Source of the DNA: Desulfobacula sp.
GTDB lineage: Bacteria > Desulfobacterota > Desulfobacteria > Desulfobacterales > Desulfobacteraceae
Direction: 5' to 3'
Length of the DNA: 8,511 nucleotides
NCBI GenBank assembly: GCA_027858355.1
Contig: JAQICW010000127.1
Span: 1-8,511, forward strand
The translations under genes were made by a program, and so were the position numbers. Shown here in pieces: positions 6,801-8,511 of the stretch. The notes beneath the pieces were generated by a model. The model was not told where the DNA came from, did not search any database, and worked only from the letters and a program-made list of their open reading frames with translations. Position 1 is the first letter of the stretch; each line of letters starts with the position of its first letter.

Positions 6801-7845
6801 CATAGGCAAAGAAAATATCAAACAGGGGATTGCCTCCCTTAACCTGGCTGCATGCATGTATGTCTGCAAGTGAACTATGTTCAAAATCACTTATTTTGAT
6901 CCATTCGTTTCTAACCCTGCTTAAGAATTTGAAAAGATTTTCCTGGGGATTTATTTTAATTCTTATGGGAAGGGTGTTGATGTACAAGCCTGTATCATTG
7001 GAACCATTTTCTCTCCAATGCCTGACAGATCTGGTTGTACCAAAGACAATGTCCTTTTCCCCTGTATAATGGCTTAAAAGAACAGCCCATACGCCCATTA
7101 ACAGGGAATTCATTGTAATGGAATTTTTTTCGCAGATTTTTTTTAAAACCGATGTTGTGCCAAAAGAAATCTGGGCTTTTTGATTTCCCGTTGTGATGGC
7201 CATGGAAAATTCCTGTCTTCTACTTTCTGTAATAGCTGCTTTTTGAAGATTAAAAGGAAGATCAAGTGGTTCTGTAAAATCTTTCAGCTGTTTTTCCCAG
7301 AAAGCCCCTGCCTTTGAATCGGCCTGCGTCCTGTTCAACCATTCAATATAGTTTTTAAATGATCCCGGCGGGATCAGTTCAGCATTTGGGTCATGGTATA
7401 CAAAAAACAGATCTTTTAATATGGAAACCATGGTTCTTCCATCTGCAATGGCATGGTGGAAGCTCCAGACACAGGAATATTGTTTTTTATCTGTTTTCAA
7501 AAGCGCTATTCTAAAAAGAGGGGGATTGGAAAGAGAAAATCCAAGTCTCCTATCTGCTTGAAGAAACATTTCCAGGAATTCATCTGTTTCAGGTTTAGAT
7601 AGGTTGCTCCAGTCATTGAATTCAATATTGACTTCATCAATTGTTGCAACATACTGGAGTGGCTGATCTAAATCTTTCCATACAAATCCCAGCCGCATAG
7701 TTTCGTGGTGCGTAATAATTTTTTGCCATGCTTTTGTAAACCGTTTAATATCAATATCCTGGTTAATATCAAAAACAATCTGTTCTATATAAGAACCCGC
7801 CCCCTGGGGAGATCTAAGCGTTTCCATGAGCATGCCGTGCTGCAT
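3880..7845 (-). CDS. Nonribosomal peptide synthetase termination module C-A-PCP-TE (5' end damaged)
   Basis: 1321 residues. Condensation domain (about 1-435): HHETMR (46-51), HHAIADG with the catalytic His and Asp (130-136), and NTLPIR. Adenylation domain (about 455-955): YTSGSTGKPKG (606-616), FDAS (651-654), NTYGPTE (747-753), KTGD (837-840), GRIDRQIKIRGFRIEPGEIE and the catalytic Lys948. Aligned to GrsA PheA, the pocket reads D652, A653, E656, D695, I721, G723, T748, I756, A757, K948. E239/D278 equivalents suggest a basic substrate such as lysine or ornithine (inference). Carrier domain: FFDIGGSSL, phosphopantetheine on Ser1006. Thioesterase (about 1063-1318): GECLNS puts Cys1137 at the nucleophile position, with Asp1164 27 residues later and His1300 completing the triad. 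The module would load one amino acid, join it to an upstream chain and release the product. The ATG at 7843-7845 is the Met of condensation motif C1 (SPMQHGM) and has no Shine-Dalgarno sequence. The frame is open upstream to about 7950, so the true start is lost. Confidence 0.93.
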   Translation of the reverse strand: MQHGMLMETLRSPQGAGSYIEQIVFDINQDIDIKRFTKAWQKIITHHETMRLGFVWKDLDQPLQYVATIDEVNIEFNDWSNLSKPETDEFLEMFLQADRRLGFSLSNPPLFRIALLKTDKKQYSCVWSFHHAIADGRTMVSILKDLFFVYHDPNAELIPPGSFKNYIEWLNRTQADSKAGAFWEKQLKDFTEPLDLPFNLQKAAITESRRQEFSMAITTGNQKAQISFGTTSVLKKICEKNSITMNSLLMGVWAVLLSHYTGEKDIVFGTTRSVRHWRENGSNDTGLYINTLPIRIKINPQENLFKFLSRVRNEWIKISDFEHSSLADIHACSQVKGGNPLFDIFFAYDYHSIDAALEGHKEKISCSNVSLLERTPASLFLTISGVNELSAAIEYDRRRFDAGTIKQILGHFTTFLGAFSENFDPKLMDVSILTNPEKKEIAQRLNTHKIHTRPDSCIHHLIEIQASLNKDTIAVTDHKNSLTYGELNIYANQIANLLIKLGAMPEKKVVLMLEQDADLIAIILGVLKSGSAYVPLDPDYPDERINYIIDDCAPQIIITLKVHEHRINSKDATIILLDQEMAQIKKMDIANPNTIIEPENMAYIIYTSGSTGKPKGVMVEHSSLVAFTRSASEIYDIRPHDRILQFASISFDASAEEIFPTLFSGATLVMKPRGVVHTPFEFIDFCRKNYISVLDLPTSYWHMLADEIDTLTMPEDIRLIIIGGDEANSDKVEKWNNNVNANIRLINTYGPTETTIAVTWADLSSGSVKGKISIGAPFPNVSLCILNQFQQPALPGTRGELYIGGTQTARGYLNREELTAESFVKFKNLNPETTFFKTGDYVEMLAGTGILFYGRIDRQIKIRGFRIEPGEIEKTALLHTAVSECAIAVSKDSDNNNTIAAFLVVRQKDKPDFSIKEFRAWLLSKLPAYMVPSLLIITESLPYTSSGKIDYKALKIPKSSGVHVESPDSDLFNNPYEKELKTIWETILNFEVSRPDDSFFDIGGSSLYAIKLVSAIEKKFNVSIPVIAVFKSSTIRKLAKTIEREIQLSQVNTQRLISKKGNQTPIILIGNSVGSAQAYKKADLMGHPFYHAPIFIHFYDIEKDKTLSLDVWQLAQKCINDIIHFFPSGPYIIMGECLNSIVAHEVACQLTNMNKEVELLVIIDDNWEKKETASVKEKQTDGMSSFVKKQINEMNELGIEHIFKKIISRIKNKIFYYYTSLDGIKERLYITLGKPVPEAIQFRTMENVFYEACASNPYMPIPYYGRVLLSYSKNWVEKYSPKLGIYYKGEVKKINVNTSHSEWFKPEQIKTIIKEIEGNSK

Positions 7846-8199
7846 GGGGGAAATTGGGAAATGGTCCAGATGTAACAGGGTATTTATTTTTGATTCTGGA
7901 TTATCGATTGCATTTTTTATAATTTGATTAAAAATGTTTTGTTACCTGTTTTATTCTTTTTGGGGTAAAAATATCTGTTCTGTATTCAAACCAGCCCATT
8001 CAGCCCTGATTCTTTTTCATACAGTGCAAGTGTTATACCACAATTTGCCTTTCCCATATCAACATGTATATATTCAGTTTGAGTTTCCGGAAAATCCAGA
8101 TCTGGAAAATCCATTGTCTGCATAAGAAACATTGATTCAAAAAATTTTTCACGCTGGCTTGTCTCCTGGCATAATCGGTTGATTTTTTGAAAAGCAAAT
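7846..8199 (-). pseudogene. C-terminal tail of a second condensation domain, frameshifted, fused to the NRPS module
   Basis: Directly after the repeat copy C palindrome the minus strand encodes PFAFQKINRLCQETSQREKF, then FESMFLMQTMDFPDL and GITLALYEKESGLNGLV. This is the late part of an NRPS condensation domain (PFxxI, RExFFxxMF, LxGLVEY). A TGA at 7986-7988 stops it. Deleting one base of the A-run 7988-7990 restores EYRTDIFTPKRIKQVTKHF. Deleting one base of the five-A run 7930-7934 then joins in frame to NQIIKNAIDNPESKINTL and LHLDHFPISPMQHGM of the main module. So a condensation tail runs straight into the start of another condensation domain with no A-PCP between, either a natural C-C arrangement or the scar of a module deletion. 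The N-terminal three-quarters of this domain is missing at the repeat. The ATG at 8223-8225 lies inside the repeat and is an accident. Confidence 0.8.
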
Positions 8200-8200
8200 G

Positions 8201-8230
8201 GGGTCTGACCCAGATAAGTGTTCATTTTTA
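8201..8230 (-). repeat. Dispersed repeat, copy C (30-bp short form)
   Basis: Matches 209-238 (copy A) with three differences and also 1971-2000 (copy B): the GGGTCTGACCC palindrome, then GATAAGTGTT, then TTTTTA. With the G at 8200 the palindrome reads GGGGTCTGACCC. Homology stops at 8230, in the hicB stop codon, so the 80-bp distal part seen in copies A and B is absent. The orientation is the same as in A and B, and again the palindrome abuts a 5'-truncated gene. Confidence 0.8.
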
Positions 8231-8494
8231 GGCATACAACGCTCTCATTTCCAACTGTTTCGGAATAGAATCCACGCTTTCTATCTTCAAAAATTCATGC
8301 AATTCCTTTATTGACAAAGGAGCAGAAGAAATATCCTCGTCCACCTTTCGAACTTCTTCAATAGAGTCTATCGCTTCTTTTAGATTTGCGACTGCCTTTC
8401 CCTTTGTATGACCCTGTCCGACAATTCCGTTTTCTAAACATAAGGCAACCCAATATGCTCCACTTTTTCTTAACACAGTTGTATAAAAATCCAT
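8228..8494 (-). CDS. hicB: HicB-family antitoxin, orphaned by loss of its hicA
   Basis: 88 residues starting MDFYTTVLRKSGAYWVALCL, then ENGIVGQGHTKGKAVANLKEAI. The beta-strand pattern, the GxGxTxxxAxxNLKEAI helix and the acidic stretch SIEEVRKVDED mark the HicB/UPF0150 fold; there is no obvious C-terminal DNA-binding domain. The start is well supported by AGGAGG seven bases upstream. It ends ...RALYA with TATGCCTAAA, where the downstream hicA would start in the same overlapping way as at 2320-2327. That second frame (MPKNEHLSGSDP...) leaves HicA similarity after MPK and runs into repeat copy C. The antitoxin is intact but has no toxin. The sequence is clearly different from the other HicB, so the two are not a recent duplication. 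Confidence 0.85.
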   Translation of the reverse strand: MDFYTTVLRKSGAYWVALCLENGIVGQGHTKGKAVANLKEAIDSIEEVRKVDEDISSAPLSIKELHEFLKIESVDSIPKQLEMRALYA

Positions 8495-8501
8495 CGTATT
8501 A

Positions 8502-8507
8502 CCTCCT
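8502..8507 (-). promoter_or_regulatory. Ribosome binding site of the orphan hicB
   Basis: AGGAGG on the minus strand, seven bases before the ATG at 8492-8494. A full consensus at ideal spacing fixes the start. The promoter would lie beyond the window. Confidence 0.85.
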
Positions 8508-8511
8508 GAGG

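Noticed and set aside
7986..8225. A separate 79-residue gene starting at 8225
   Set aside because: Its ATG and first codons lie in repeat copy C. The rest is a frameshifted condensation-domain tail.

Overview
The window is AT-rich bacterial DNA in which every recognisable gene lies on the minus strand. It looks like an accessory, decaying region. The gene content (HicBA and PIN-type toxin-antitoxin remnants, an orphan DNA methylase, a nucleotide-sugar cluster remnant, an NRPS module) and the interspersed GGGTCAGACCC palindromes would fit a large-genome Desulfobacterota-like bacterium. That placement is inference from memory of similar loci and cannot be proved from the sequence.

Layout, read in the direction of transcription (high to low coordinates). 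At 8228-8494 is a HicB-like antitoxin whose toxin partner is cut off a few codons after its start by repeat copy C (8201-8230). Next is the tail of an NRPS condensation domain (about 7930-8199) broken by two single-base frameshifts. It runs into a long open NRPS module, C-A-PCP-TE (3880-7845). The core motifs of the module are intact. The thioesterase carries cysteine at the nucleophile position, and the adenylation pocket has two acidic residues, suggesting a basic amino acid. A DNA methylase remnant (3169-3856) follows within 25 bases of the NRPS stop; it has lost its SAM-binding and catalytic centre. A PIN-domain toxin remnant with a possible antitoxin (2716-3044) and a hicB-hicA pair (2114-2529) come next; hicA is frameshifted in a homopolymer. 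Repeat copy B (1971-2082) then abuts a 5'-truncated HATPase/winged-helix regulator (1023-1949). After it come deletion-scarred remnants of GDP-fucose synthase (fcl, 483-991) and glucose-1-phosphate thymidylyltransferase (rmlA, 329-490). Repeat copy A (209-320) abuts the 5'-truncated end of a metallo-beta-lactamase-type RNase (1-168), which continues beyond the window.

Two patterns tie the region together. First, three copies of one repeat family, all in the same orientation, each put their GGGTCAGACCC palindrome directly against the interior of a gene that has lost its 5' part. At two of them the palindrome plus locus-specific flank is duplicated as a 19-bp tandem. Second, several genes keep recognisable ends but have lost their middles (fcl, rmlA, PIN toxin, methylase). 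The NRPS module is the main surviving coding capacity, but its own 5' end is damaged: the first available ATG lies inside condensation motif C1 and has no ribosome binding site, so expression as an intact enzyme is doubtful. I see no tRNA, rRNA, CRISPR array or complete transposase gene.
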